Notes under the pieces: model-generated | The model's database searches: none | Seen by the model: the letters and a program-made list of their open reading frames with translations, nothing else | Told to the model about the DNA's origin: nothing | Part shown: positions 27,753 to 37,301 of the stretch, piece by piece | How positions within the stretch are numbered: the stretch's first letter is position 1 | How the letters are laid out: every line of letters begins with the position of its first letter | Program-made: the position numbers and the translations under genes | Origin: Sulfurivermis sp041678005 | GTDB lineage: Bacteria > Pseudomonadota > Gammaproteobacteria > Thiohalomonadales > Thiohalomonadaceae | Assembly: GCA_041678005.1 (NCBI GenBank) | Contig: JBAYOW010000008.1 | Span: 1 to 64,000, forward strand | DNA length: 64,000 bases | Direction of reading: 5' to 3'

Positions 27753-29912
27753 ATGAAATTTTTCGCCACCACAGTCTATGGGCTTAGTTCGGTGCTTGCT
27801 GAGGAGTTACGCGGTCTCGGCGGTGAAAAAGTATCAGCAACAGGCGCTGGGGCATATTTTGAGGGTAGCCTGGAAACAGCCTATCGGATATGTCTGTGGT
27901 CGCGGTTGGCTAACCGTGTCTTGCTGCCAATCACCACGGTAAATGCTCCTACCCCCGAGTGGCTGTACGATGCCATAAAGGAAATACGCTGGGAAAAACA
28001 TATGCGTTCCAGCGGCAGTCTGGCCATCGATATAACCAGCACCAATGCAGCTATAGCGCATAGCCATTATGCTGTGCTGAAAACCAAGGACGCAATCGTC
28101 GATCGTTTCCGTTATTTGTTTGGCGAACGACCGTCTATTGATACTGAATTACCCAGTCTGCGTCTGCATTTGCATCTGCGTGATACCCAGGCTCGAATTT
28201 CCATCGATCTTTCTGGTGGCAGCCTGCACAAGCGCGGATATCGCAGCCAGAGTGTGGCTGCACCACTGAAGGAAAATCTTGCCGCTGGACTGCTGCAACT
28301 GGCAGGCTGGCCGGCTGTTGCTGAACGCGGAGGTTGTCTGTTGGATCCGATGTGTGGTTCAGGCACCTTGTTGATTGAAGCCGCCATGATGGCCGCTGAT
28401 ATCGCCCCTGGGTTGCAGCGTGATTATTTTGGTTTTCTCTATTGGCGGCGACACGAGCCCGAAATCTGGGCAAGACTTGTTGATGAGGCACAGCAGCGGC
28501 GTGCTGCAGGTCTGGCAAAGCTGCCGCCTATCCTCGGTTGGGATCAGGATGCCGCTGCGGTAAGTGCGGCACGTGCCAACATTAATCAGGTCGGTCTGGC
28601 CGATCACATTCAGGTTGAACGTCGTGCACTTGCTCCAGGTCTGCGTGCGCAACTGCCAGAGAATTGCTCGACTGGTCTGCTCATCGTTAATCCGCCCTAT
28701 GGCGCGCGTCTGGGTGAAGTGAATCTGCTGCGTGCCGACTACGCCAGCCTGGGCGAGTTGATGCGTGATGAGTTGGCTGATTTTCAGCTCAGTTTGTTCA
28801 CCGGCAATCCAGAATTGGCCAGCTATCTGTCGTTGTTGCCAGCGCTGAGTTTTAATTTGAAAAACGGCCCGCTTGACTGTCAGCTATTCAACTATACGCC
28901 TGCCAGCCAGATTGACGCTGAGACAGCACTTTCGCCAGGTGCTGAAAGTTTTGCCAATCGTATGCGGAAAAATCACAAACATCTGGGCCGCTGGGCGGAA
29001 CGCAATGGTGTCGATTGCTATCGTCTGTATGACGCGGATTTGCCTGAATATGCCTTGGCCATCGATCTTTATTATGGCAAGCAGCTTTGGGTACATGTAC
29101 AAGAATATCAGGCACCAAAAAGCATTGATGCCAGCCGCGCGCAACAACGGCTGCAAGAGGCACTCGGGTTGATCCCGCAAATCCTCAAAATCCCGCCAAC
29201 ACAGGCTTATTTCAAACGACGACAACAGCAGAAAGGTCGCGCCCAATATGAAAAGCTGGCAACAGCAGGCGAGTTTCATCAGGTACGCGAAGGCTTGTGC
29301 CGTTTGTGGGTAAACTTTACCGACTATCTTGATACCGGGTTATTTCTGGATCATCGCATCACTCGGCAGATGATTGCCGATGAGGCCAAGGGCAAACATT
29401 TCCTCAATCTGTTTGCCTATACCGGCAGTGCCAGCGTACATGCTGCGATGGGTGGCGCTCGCAGCACAAGCAGTGTGGATATGTCACGCACCTATCTGGA
29501 CTGGGCGCGGCGCAATATGCAGTTGAATGGTTTTGACGGGGATGAACATGAATATATTCAGGCCGATTGTCTGGCTTGGTTGCAGGATGAGGCCGCGCTG
29601 CGCAAACGCAAGTACGAGCTGATTTTTATTGACCCGCCCACTTTCTCCAATTCAAAACGGATGGAGGATGTGTTTGATGTACAGCGTGATCATGTCTGGC
29701 TATTGCGCCAGGCCATGCAACTTCTGGCCCCAGGTGGTACGCTCTATTTTTCAAATAATTATCGTAAGTTCAAACTTGATGAACAGGCACTTGTTGGTTT
29801 GAGTATTGAAAACATCACCAACAGGACGATCGCAGAAGATTTTCGCCGTAATCAACGGATCCACCAATGTTGGCGGATACAACATGACAGCAACAAACAA
29901 GGTAAAAAATAG
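27753..29912 (+). CDS. rlmL: bifunctional 23S rRNA methyltransferase RlmKL (m2G2445/m7G2069)
   Basis: A 719-residue fusion. The N-terminal THUMP (about 45-155) and RlmL methyltransferase carry DPMCGSGTLLIEAA (about 198-211) and the base-flipping NPPYG (about 317-321). The C-terminal RlmK half has LFAYTGSASVHAAMGGA (about 551-567) and DPPTFSNSKRM (about 628-638). The full gammaproteobacterial fusion is present. The stop lies within the start region of a small membrane-protein gene. Confidence 0.96.
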   Translation: MKFFATTVYGLSSVLAEELRGLGGEKVSATGAGAYFEGSLETAYRICLWSRLANRVLLPITTVNAPTPEWLYDAIKEIRWEKHMRSSGSLAIDITSTNAAIAHSHYAVLKTKDAIVDRFRYLFGERPSIDTELPSLRLHLHLRDTQARISIDLSGGSLHKRGYRSQSVAAPLKENLAAGLLQLAGWPAVAERGGCLLDPMCGSGTLLIEAAMMAADIAPGLQRDYFGFLYWRRHEPEIWARLVDEAQQRRAAGLAKLPPILGWDQDAAAVSAARANINQVGLADHIQVERRALAPGLRAQLPENCSTGLLIVNPPYGARLGEVNLLRADYASLGELMRDELADFQLSLFTGNPELASYLSLLPALSFNLKNGPLDCQLFNYTPASQIDAETALSPGAESFANRMRKNHKHLGRWAERNGVDCYRLYDADLPEYALAIDLYYGKQLWVHVQEYQAPKSIDASRAQQRLQEALGLIPQILKIPPTQAYFKRRQQQKGRAQYEKLATAGEFHQVREGLCRLWVNFTDYLDTGLFLDHRITRQMIADEAKGKHFLNLFAYTGSASVHAAMGGARSTSSVDMSRTYLDWARRNMQLNGFDGDEHEYIQADCLAWLQDEAALRKRKYELIFIDPPTFSNSKRMEDVFDVQRDHVWLLRQAMQLLAPGGTLYFSNNYRKFKLDEQALVGLSIENITNRTIAEDFRRNQRIHQCWRIQHDSNKQGKK

Positions 29913-29913
29913 T

Positions 29914-30141
29914 ATGCAAAAACATTTTGGCCAAAAGATTGCCCTGAGCATTGCTGTGCTTTGCTATCTCTCAGCTATAGGCGTTTTTGTTGGTTTATTT
30001 ATGCTACCGGCTGACACAGAAGTGCCTATACGCGGCTCCTTCATGGCCTCGACTGTATTTTTTATTAGTTGCGGTATTGTCTTGCAGGTCATTGGCAGGG
30101 CGCGACTGAAAGGTATTATCTCAGGCGATTCATCCAGCTAA
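29914..30141 (+). CDS. small two-helix membrane protein, unknown
   Basis: A 75-residue protein with two TM helices (about 10-28 and 42-60) and a basic C-terminal end. The start at 29914 lies just after the rlmKL stop; an in-frame ATG at 29884, inside rlmKL, would add ten residues. No family recognised. Confidence 0.6.
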   Translation: MQKHFGQKIALSIAVLCYLSAIGVFVGLFMLPADTEVPIRGSFMASTVFFISCGIVLQVIGRARLKGIISGDSSS

Positions 30142-30594
30142 ATCAATCGTGGCTAAAACAGCTCTCACAGCTTCACGCTGTTTGTTAGCTCATTCCCGCG
30201 CAGGCAGGAATCCAGGAGGCTGCATGAACGAAGATGAAAAGTCTTTCCCTCTCCCCTGGCCCTCTCCCGCAAGCGGGAGAGGGGAAAAATGCGCTTGACT
30301 CTGATCTGTCACATCCGCGCAGAGGCGGAACGTCACGGCGCGGCAGCACCATAGGGCGCAATAACTATTGGCCATTGTGCCGAATGTAGCAAACCCCTGC
30401 CATGTAAAAAACTCACACAATCACTTCTCTTCAAAAAACCGCCTCCAATCCCCTCCCCTTCAAGGGAACGCCGTAGAATAAAGTATTTTGCAATGCCATC
30501 CAGATCACTTCTGCCGTCGTATCAGTATTCAGCAACACGTAGTTGTTCCAGTGCTACAACTCTACCCACTGCTATTGGTGAAGACCAAAAACTA
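30142..30594. repeat. intergenic repeat cluster (three repeat types)
   Basis: About 450 bp without a gene. It holds a TTCCCGCGCAGGCAGGAA-type palindrome near 30193, the GCATGAACGAAGAT...CCCTCTCCCGC-AA-GCGGGAGAGGG element (about 30222-30290, strong hairpin at 30260-30283) and a 35-bp GGGCGCAATAA...CGAATGTA repeat (30354-30388). The last two also occur together at 41290-41395. Confidence 0.7.
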
Positions 30595-31584
30595 TCACTC
30601 CCAGCGGAACATCCAGGCACCGATGGTAAGGAAACCGGCTGTCATCAGTAACAACACGCCAAGTTGCGGGGCAATACTAAGCAGGCTGGCACCATCTAGC
30701 ATTACGGCGCGCGCTGCATCGATCATGTGGGTCAGAGGAAAGAGCTGCGCCAGTTTCTGCACTGCCGGATGCGTCCCTTCCAGCGAAAACCAAACCCCAG
30801 AAAGAAACATCATCGGCCAGTTGATAAGATTCAGCAGACCCTCGGCCAATTCCTCGCTGGCAATACGTGCGGCAACCACTAGGCCAAGACTGATCATGCA
30901 GATACCGCCCACAGCAAAGGCGGTAAACAAGGTCAGATAACTGCCATGCATGGCGAAGCCGACAAAAAAATCAGTACCGAAGTACACCGCCATTACCACT
31001 GCCACGATCAGCCATAGACGGGAAATAATTTGCGCCGCGAGAAACTCGATAGCTGACAGGGGCGTAGCCTTGAGACGTTTGAGTACACCGTTCTTGCGGT
31101 AGCGCACGATTACATAACCCACGCCATACATTGCGCTGAACATAATATTCATACCCAGCAGGCCGGGTATCAGCCAATCAACATAGCGAACTATCTGGCC
31201 ATCTACAGCTTGCTTCTGCATGGCCTCATGTTCACCGGCCTGTAACAATCGCTCCAGCAGCTGACCACGCGGAGATTCACTATTGATCCAATAGCGCCTA
31301 TTGGTTGTATCCAGCAGCAAATCCAACCGATGTCTTTCCACCTTGGTAATCGCCTCATCCAGCTTATCAACTGCGATGAATTGCACATGTGGTGTGCTGA
31401 AAAAACTAGTGGTGGGTTGCTCACCTGCAACGCCAACCTTAAATAAAGGCGCAGGCTCACCGGAAAATGCAAAGGCAAAGCCAGCTACGATGAGTACAGG
31501 AAACAACAGATTCCAGCCCATTGCCGAGCGGTCGCGTAAAAACTCCTTGTTGCGTGCGACAAAAACTGCCCACAAACGCCTCAT
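30595..31584 (-). CDS. ABC-2 type transporter permease
   Basis: A 329-residue permease. A first TM helix (about 22-40) is followed by an extracytoplasmic segment (about 45-130) and five C-terminal TM helices, with the family-typical RxKNGVLKRLKATPL cytoplasmic loop (about 183-197). The first codon overlaps the ATPase stop. The pair resembles drug or glycolipid ABC-2 exporters; the substrate is unknown. Confidence 0.92.
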   Translation of the reverse strand: MRRLWAVFVARNKEFLRDRSAMGWNLLFPVLIVAGFAFAFSGEPAPLFKVGVAGEQPTTSFFSTPHVQFIAVDKLDEAITKVERHRLDLLLDTTNRRYWINSESPRGQLLERLLQAGEHEAMQKQAVDGQIVRYVDWLIPGLLGMNIMFSAMYGVGYVIVRYRKNGVLKRLKATPLSAIEFLAAQIISRLWLIVAVVMAVYFGTDFFVGFAMHGSYLTLFTAFAVGGICMISLGLVVAARIASEELAEGLLNLINWPMMFLSGVWFSLEGTHPAVQKLAQLFPLTHMIDAARAVMLDGASLLSIAPQLGVLLLMTAGFLTIGAWMFRWE

Positions 31585-32465
31585 CCTGTGCGTTGCTCCT
31601 TGCCGGTCAACTCCAGAAACAGATCATCCAAAGTGCGTGCGCGAATACGCAGACGATCGAGTGAGATGTTGGCAGCAAGCAATTGCTGGATCGTCGCAGT
31701 CACGGTGTTGGTCAGAATTTCCACATTATCGCCGCAGTCGAGCACGCTCAGGCCAGGAATATTAGCCATGGCAAAATCTTCCTTGGGTAACTGCAATACC
31801 TGGTCATGAAAGTGTCGCATCAACAATGCGTCGGGTGCGCCCTGGGCAATAATTCGGCCATGATCCATGATAATTATTTCATCACAAAGCTCATACGCTT
31901 CTTCCATGTAATGCGTAGTCATCAGCACAGTCTTGCCACGCGCCTTGATATCGCGCACCAACTCCCAAAGCAGACGTCTCGCCTGCGGATCCAGGCCGGT
32001 GGTTGGCTCATCGAGAAAGACGATCTCAGGATCATTGACCAGCGCCAGCGCCAATAGCAGACGCTGACGCTGACCACCAGAAAGCTTGCGGGTATCTCGA
32101 TTGAGCAAATCCTGCAAGGAATAGTCCTGAATAAGTTTTTCTATCGCTACCCCATCTTCATAAAGACTGCGAAACATCTGTAGTGTCTCGCGCACAGTAA
32201 TGAATTCCTGCAAGGCAGTGGACTGAAACATAATGCCGGCCTCACGGCGAAATTGTGCGCCCAGAGCTTCGCCTTTATAGCTGATGCGGCCAGAGGTGGC
32301 CGGTTTGATCCCTTCAAGGATCTCGATTGTGGTGGTTTTACCGGCACCATTGGGGCCGAGCAGTCCCAGGCAGATACCGCGTGGGATGGTAAAACTGATC
32401 CCATCAACCGCGCGCACACCTTGGTAATGTTTTACCAGATTATCGACTTCTATCAATGCGGGCAT
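31581..32465 (-). CDS. ABC-2 exporter ATPase
   Basis: A 294-residue NBD of the DrrA/CcmA type: Walker A GPNGAGKTTT (about 34-43), signature LSGGQRQRLLLALAL (about 127-141), Walker B EIVFLDEPTTGLDP and the switch His in TTHYMEEA, with a C-terminal regulatory extension. It precedes its permease with a 4-bp overlap and probably begins the operon; about 850 bp of gene-poor DNA lie upstream. Confidence 0.93.
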   Translation of the reverse strand: MPALIEVDNLVKHYQGVRAVDGISFTIPRGICLGLLGPNGAGKTTTIEILEGIKPATSGRISYKGEALGAQFRREAGIMFQSTALQEFITVRETLQMFRSLYEDGVAIEKLIQDYSLQDLLNRDTRKLSGGQRQRLLLALALVNDPEIVFLDEPTTGLDPQARRLLWELVRDIKARGKTVLMTTHYMEEAYELCDEIIIMDHGRIIAQGAPDALLMRHFHDQVLQLPKEDFAMANIPGLSVLDCGDNVEILTNTVTATIQQLLAANISLDRLRIRARTLDDLFLELTGKEQRTG

Positions 32466-32607
32466 GATGGATGAATACTTGGATGGGCTGATGATTTTGC
32501 ATGTATTGCTAATACTAACAAGCGGCCGAACAGATTACCCGCTGATTTTTTATGTTGTAAACGGCGTGTTTGCCACAGGGGGATAGACAAGAGTTGACAG
32601 GGTGTGT

Positions 32608-32721
32608 CGATTTAAGCGCGCTTACTCACGTCGCACCAATATTCTGCATCATCTGGTGTATCAGGTGCTTGACGACGAGCGAGTAGTGAAAGTTCTCCGA
32701 CTCTGGAGCCACTACGAATAA
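32608..32721 (+). pseudogene. C-terminal remnant of a Txe/YoeB (RelE-fold) toxin gene
   Basis: About 37 codons reading ...YSRRTNILHHLVYQVLDD, then ERVVKVLRLWSHYE and a TAA stop. This matches the C-terminal third of Txe/YoeB-type mRNA-interferase toxins (SRRIN..HRLVY.V...VVKVLR.W.HYE), including the terminal HYE. No N-terminal part and no antitoxin gene are visible upstream in any frame. It is a decayed leftover, and the family call rests on recalled motif similarity. Confidence 0.6.
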
Positions 32722-33214
32722 TGCATAAGCAGCTGTTGCTGCCGGACAATTTTCACCGCTGCTCAGCTCCAAAATTGTCATAAACTTGGCATTAGAATTT
32801 ATGTACGAGTATTCGGCAATGAATGCAGCAAAACGAAATGTTGACCTGGAGAGGTGTTGGCGCTCTTTTGCATGATGCCACCTCATTAGTTCTTTGATTG
32901 ATATGTTTTGGTACAGGTGGCGTTGCAGTGCAATTCATGCGGCGAGCGCGTGATCGTGGGAGTTATAAACTTTACAACACTCACACCATCGGGCAGGCGC
33001 GAAGACTAGACTGACATGGGGGCGGGGTGTACGCATACTTGCGGCACAGGCACTTGAAATCAGGTCGCTGTGAATACATCCATGTAGGCTAGGCGGTCTT
33101 TTCCTTGTGGTCGCTGACAGGATTTCAATGAATTCCGTCGCAACTGGCATCAGGCTTGCGTGAGTGTGCGTACGCCTGCTGTGTGGGATAAATCCAGACT
33201 TATTGAATCAAGTA

Positions 33215-33243
33215 TTGACCGCGCTAAAGATACACTATAGAAT
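33215..33243 (+). promoter_or_regulatory. sigma70-like promoter of the peroxiredoxin gene
   Basis: TTGACC (33215-33220), a 17-bp spacer and TAGAAT (33238-33243): each hexamer is one mismatch from consensus. It is followed by about 70 nt of AT-rich leader and a strong RBS, consistent with a well-expressed gene. Confidence 0.6.
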
Positions 33244-33312
33244 GCAAGGTATATCTAGATTAATTCTAATTTCCAATCAACTCACTATATATAAACCACA
33301 AAGGAGATGACC

Positions 33313-33918
33313 ATGGGCGTACTCGTAGGCCGTAAGGCACCTGATTTTACCGCTGCTGCCGTGCTCGGTGATGGCACTATCATCGAAGACTATAATTTTA
33401 CTGAGGAGACCAAGGGCAAGTATGCGGTTATATTTTTCTATCCGCTGGATTTCACCTTTGTTTGCCCATCTGAGCTTATTGCATTTGATCACCGCCTAGA
33501 TGAATTCAAGTCACGCAATGTTGAGGTCATCGGTATTTCCATTGACTCACACTATACTCACAACGCCTGGCGCAACACTCCTATCAATGATGGCGGTATC
33601 GGGCCGGTGAAATATCCTCTGATCGCTGATATGAATCATTCGATCTGTAAGGCTTATGATGTCGAGACGCCAGATGGTAATGTTGCTTTTCGTGCTTCTT
33701 TTCTGATCGACCGTGAAGGCATGGTGCGCCACCAGGTGGTGAACGATTTGCCGCTCGGCCGCAATGTAGATGAGATGTTGCGCATGGTCGATGCACTGCA
33801 ATTTACTGAAGAGCATGGCGAAGTTTGTCCGGCTGGATGGACCAAGGGTTCCAAGGGTATGAAGGCAGATCCTGAGGGTGTAGCTGACTACCTGGCCAGT
33901 GAAGCCAACAAGCTGTAA
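33313..33918 (+). CDS. typical 2-Cys peroxiredoxin
   Basis: A 201-residue AhpC/Prx1-class peroxidase. The peroxidatic Cys lies in PLDFTFVCPSE (about 47-57), with the catalytic Arg further on. The resolving Cys is in GEVCPAGW (about 171-178). It reduces peroxides using a thiol donor. ATG at 33313 is used, with AAGGAG at 33301-33306; an ATG at 33307 would overlap that RBS. It has its own promoter and terminator, so it is probably monocistronic. Confidence 0.95.
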   Translation: MGVLVGRKAPDFTAAAVLGDGTIIEDYNFTEETKGKYAVIFFYPLDFTFVCPSELIAFDHRLDEFKSRNVEVIGISIDSHYTHNAWRNTPINDGGIGPVKYPLIADMNHSICKAYDVETPDGNVAFRASFLIDREGMVRHQVVNDLPLGRNVDEMLRMVDALQFTEEHGEVCPAGWTKGSKGMKADPEGVADYLASEANKL

Positions 33919-33939
33919 ATATTGTAGTTGTTGATTGAT

Positions 33940-33971
33940 AAAGGCCAGAAGGGGAGACTCTTCTGGCCTTT
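33940..33971. terminator. rho-independent terminator after peroxiredoxin
   Basis: AAAGGCCAGAA (33940-33950) pairs with TTCTGGCCTTT (33961-33971) across a 10-nt loop. It probably serves both the peroxiredoxin gene and the converging DUF465 gene. Confidence 0.85.
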
Positions 33972-33977
33972 GTCATT

Positions 33978-34184
33978 TCAGGCGTTCCAGTCTGGGATCA
34001 GCTCGCTTTTTAGTTTGTCTATGATGTCTTTAAGCAGTAGTTTGCGTTTTTTTAGCCGACGTAGTTGCAACTGATCGGCAAGTTGGTCGGCGGTTAGGAG
34101 ATTGATTATATCGTCCAGGTCTCGATGCTCTAGCTGTAGTTCTTCCAGGCGCCGCCGAGTAGCTTTTATGTCTCTGCTTTGCAT
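33978..34184 (-). CDS. YdcH-like (DUF465) small protein
   Basis: A 68-residue, highly charged helical protein with the DUF465 pattern (leucine-spaced LQLEHRDLDDII and a basic LRRLKKRKLLLKD segment, about 41-53). Function unknown. It converges with the peroxiredoxin gene across a terminator. Confidence 0.85.
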   Translation of the reverse strand: MQSRDIKATRRRLEELQLEHRDLDDIINLLTADQLADQLQLRRLKKRKLLLKDIIDKLKSELIPDWNA

Positions 34185-34427
34185 TTTGCGCTACCCCCAC
34201 CAGGTGTTTTCAGTAGTTGTCTTAAGTCGTTATCTGATCTCACCGCAAGATAAGTCGGTATGATTGCCAATTGATTGTTCCTGCGGGCAGAGGATATTAG
34301 CAAATGTAGCCCGGATGTAGCGCAGCGATATCTGGGGCAGCTTGTCGGAGGTTAACCATCCTCCGCCACCCGCTTTCTTGCGTGCGGGCAACATACTATA
34401 TTTTTAGTGAGATGTGCGGGTTAGGGC

Positions 34428-35660
34428 ATGTTGATTCTTGTTACTTCATTATTTTCGCTATTGCTTGGCATAGGCCTGCTACTCATCGGCATGGGTTCGC
34501 TCGGTACGTTGCTGGGCTTGCGTGCCGGTATCGAGCAATTTGGCAGCGTGCTGACTGGCGTGGTGATGGCGGCGTATTTCCTGGGCTTTGTTGTTGGCAA
34601 TAGACTTTGCCCACCTTTGATACTGCGAGTGGGCCCTATTCGTGCATTTGCCACCATGGCGGCCATCGTGACCGTGGTGAGCCTGATGCATCCATTATTG
34701 GTCTCGCCTTATGCCTGGTTTGTCCTGCGGGTGATCAACGGTGCCTGCATGATGGGCTTGTATATGGTGATTGAGAGTTGGCTGAATGTCATTACACCAA
34801 ATGAGCGGCGCGGTCAGGTGTTTGCTGTGTATATGGCGACAACCTTGGTGGCGATGGCGCTGGGGCAATATCTGATCCTGATAGGTGATATTACCAGCCT
34901 GCTGCCTTTTAGCCTTACGGCAATGTTTCTTGTTTTGGCTTTGGTGCCGGTCGCCCTCACCAGGATCAGTCAGCCTGAGCCGGTCGAGGTGCAGCGTTTG
35001 TCCATGCCAGCCTTGTTCAGAATCTCGCCCCTGGGTGCGACAGGTGCATTGTTTGCTGGTATGGCAACGGGTGCCTTCTGGGGTATGGGTCCGTTGTTTA
35101 CCCATCGCATCGATTTGACATCGGCAGAAACGGCTATATTCATGAGTGCCGTTGTGCTTGGTGGTGCGCTGCTGCAGTGGCCGATAGGTCGGCTTTCTGA
35201 TAGGTATGATCGGCGACGGGTTTTGGCAGTGATCTGCCTGGCGGCTGCGTTGGCGGCCTTGGTTGGTTATGTACTTGTTTATCTATGGCCGGGCGCATTG
35301 TTTGTCAGCGCCTTTGCCTATGGTGGTTTTGCTTTTACCGTTTATTCATTGAGTGTCGCACACACTAATGACCACATGAGCAAAGAACAGATGTTGGAGG
35401 CAACACGCAGTTTATTGTTGTTGCATGGTATAGGTGCAGCAAGTGGGCCGATATTGGCGGGAGTATTGATGAGATGGTTTGGCCCAGGAAGCTTGTTGTT
35501 GTACTTTGCAGTTGTACAAATTTTACTTGGTTTATATGCCGTACGGCGTATACGCATTCGCCCGCCGATCATTTCGGCCGAGCCGTTCCATCCTATGGCT
35601 AGTGAAACTTCACAAGTTGTATTGGAATTGTCTCCTTCCTTGGAGACGGTGGAAGATTAA
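34428..35660 (+). CDS. MFS transporter (YcaD-like)
   Basis: A 410-residue major facilitator with 12 hydrophobic helices. GNRLCPPLILRVGPIRAF (about 63-80) sits at the helix 2-3 loop position, and GRLSDRYDRRRVL (about 249-261) is the equivalent A-like motif of the second half. It resembles the YcaD group. The substrate is unknown. The leader contains a GCCCGGATGTAGCGCAGCG repeat near 34313. Confidence 0.9.
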   Translation: MLILVTSLFSLLLGIGLLLIGMGSLGTLLGLRAGIEQFGSVLTGVVMAAYFLGFVVGNRLCPPLILRVGPIRAFATMAAIVTVVSLMHPLLVSPYAWFVLRVINGACMMGLYMVIESWLNVITPNERRGQVFAVYMATTLVAMALGQYLILIGDITSLLPFSLTAMFLVLALVPVALTRISQPEPVEVQRLSMPALFRISPLGATGALFAGMATGAFWGMGPLFTHRIDLTSAETAIFMSAVVLGGALLQWPIGRLSDRYDRRRVLAVICLAAALAALVGYVLVYLWPGALFVSAFAYGGFAFTVYSLSVAHTNDHMSKEQMLEATRSLLLLHGIGAASGPILAGVLMRWFGPGSLLLYFAVVQILLGLYAVRRIRIRPPIISAEPFHPMASETSQVVLELSPSLETVED

Positions 35661-35670
35661 AGTATGTAGA

Positions 35671-36995
35671 TCAACTGTTACGCGCACCAGCGTGATGAGC
35701 TGTTGCCTTCTTGCCTGCCTGGCCTTGACCTTGGCCCCATTTCTGTTTACCGGCAAAGCGCTTGCCACCAGCTGGCTTGCCGTGGCGTGGAGCGCCTGCA
35801 TTGGGACGTCGGCCATCCTTTTTGAAGCCACCACCATTTGGTCGTGGCTGGGTTTCTGCGCGGCTTGGTTCCAGGCCCGGGATAATCTGACGAGTCAGGT
35901 TCTGCCCGGTAAGTTTTTCAATGCGGCTAAGCATGAAACGTTCTTGCGGGCCAACCAGTGAGACGGCGATACCAGAGGCACCACCACGACCAGTACGGCC
36001 AATGCGATGGATGTAGTCTTCCGCCTGCATCGGCAGGTCGAAATTGATGACATGTGAAATGCCTTTGATGTCGAGCCCACGAGCAGCCACATCGGTGGCA
36101 ACCAGAACACGCACATGGCCGCGCTTCATACGGTCAACAGTGCGCTGGCGCTGTTTTTGATGCATGTCACCATGCAAGGCTGCCGCCGCATGACCTTGAT
36201 CTTCCAGTTGCATGGATAGCTCGTCTGCACCTCTTTTAGTGGCAGTAAAGACTACGCATTGCGACAGTTGCTGATCGTTGAGCAGGTGATCGAGCAGGGC
36301 GTTTTTGTGTTTGAAGTTGTCGGCAAGATGGATACGTTGTTCGATAGAGGCGTGCTTCACCTTTACGCCAGCAACTTGAATCTGTACCGGATCACGTAAC
36401 AATTTCTTGGCCACACGCAGTATGTCGCCTTCCAGCGTTGCGGAGAAAAGTAAGGTTTGGCGATCGTCCGGCGCAGCTGCCGTCACTGTCTCTACATCAT
36501 CGATGAAGCCCATGTCGAGCATGCGGTCGGCTTCATCGAGTACCAACAGTTCCAGACGACTGAAATCAATACGGCCACGACTCATGTGGTCGAGCAAGCG
36601 ACCTGGAGTGGCCACGAGAAAATCAATTGGTCGATCCAGCATTTTCATTTGTGGGCCATAAGGCTCACCACCGACGATGGCACCAGCACGAATTCGCATC
36701 TGACGGCCTAGGTCTTGTATCGCACCAGTGACTTGCTGGGCCAGTTCGCGGGTTGGGGTCAATACCAGCACACGCGGGCCGCGACCTTGCACTGCGGCAG
36801 GTTGAAGAAGCCTCTGCAAGGCAGGTAGTACGAAGGCAGCAGTTTTGCCTGTGCCGGTCTGGCCGAGGCCATGATGTCGCGTCCAGAAATGGCGACAGGA
36901 ACGGCCTGTTGCTGAATTTCAGTAGGCGCAGTAAAGCCGCAGGCCTCAACAGCAAGCAGCAGGGAAGGGTCAAGATTCAGGTTTGCAAATGACAT
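35671..36995 (-). pseudogene. rhlE: DEAD-box RNA helicase RhlE, interrupted by a 1-nt frameshift
   Basis: The start MSFANLNLDPSLLLAVEACG follows a good RBS (AAGGA). The first frame holds the Q motif and runs through GRDIMASA. The second frame resumes at LQRLLQ and holds motifs PTRELAQQ, VATPGRLLDH, DEAD (VLDEADRMLDMG), SAT, and HRIGRTGRGG, with a basic Gly/Lys-rich tail. One missing C near 36859-36862, inside the codons of motif I (AQTGTGKT), breaks the frame. Repair gives about 441 residues with motif I restored. The rest is undamaged, so a sequence error or a very recent mutation is likely. It converges with the MFS gene after 10 bp. Confidence 0.88.
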
Positions 36996-37301
36996 AGTAA
37001 TATCCTTTTCCACCAGCCACGGGCAGAAAATTGAACGAACCAATGGATTTTTGAAAACAGCAAACTGATGCTGTTGCATCAGATGAAAGTTTTCTTGTGG
37101 GAGTGCTTGCGTTGTGGCCGCGTACACGCCAGGTTCCGGGCTTGAGCATAAATAACCGCTCATGCGTCGCCAACCGGATAAACCTGCGCATGCGCCAGGA
37201 GGAAAGGTCAGAGACGTGCCTCATCCATCGCGAGGCTGTGCGCACTATACGCGAACAAGAATAAAAACACCAGCACGGATTGGAGCAAGTGGTTTGTTAA
37301 T

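Larger units (their letters stand above)
32466..33312. other. gene-poor 850-bp region with a toxin remnant and the peroxiredoxin promoter
   Basis: No intact gene seen. It holds a Txe/YoeB-like toxin fragment (32608-32721) and the promoter at 33215-33243. Minus-strand frames of 86 and 71 codons (32626-32886 and 32935-33150) lack recognisable motifs; the first is antisense to the toxin fragment. Confidence 0.55.

Noticed and set aside
32626..32886. 86-codon minus-strand ORF
   Set aside because: Antisense to the toxin remnant, with no motif or RBS.
32935..33150. 71-codon minus-strand ORF
   Set aside because: No recognisable domain, and the region contains common intergenic repeat-like text.
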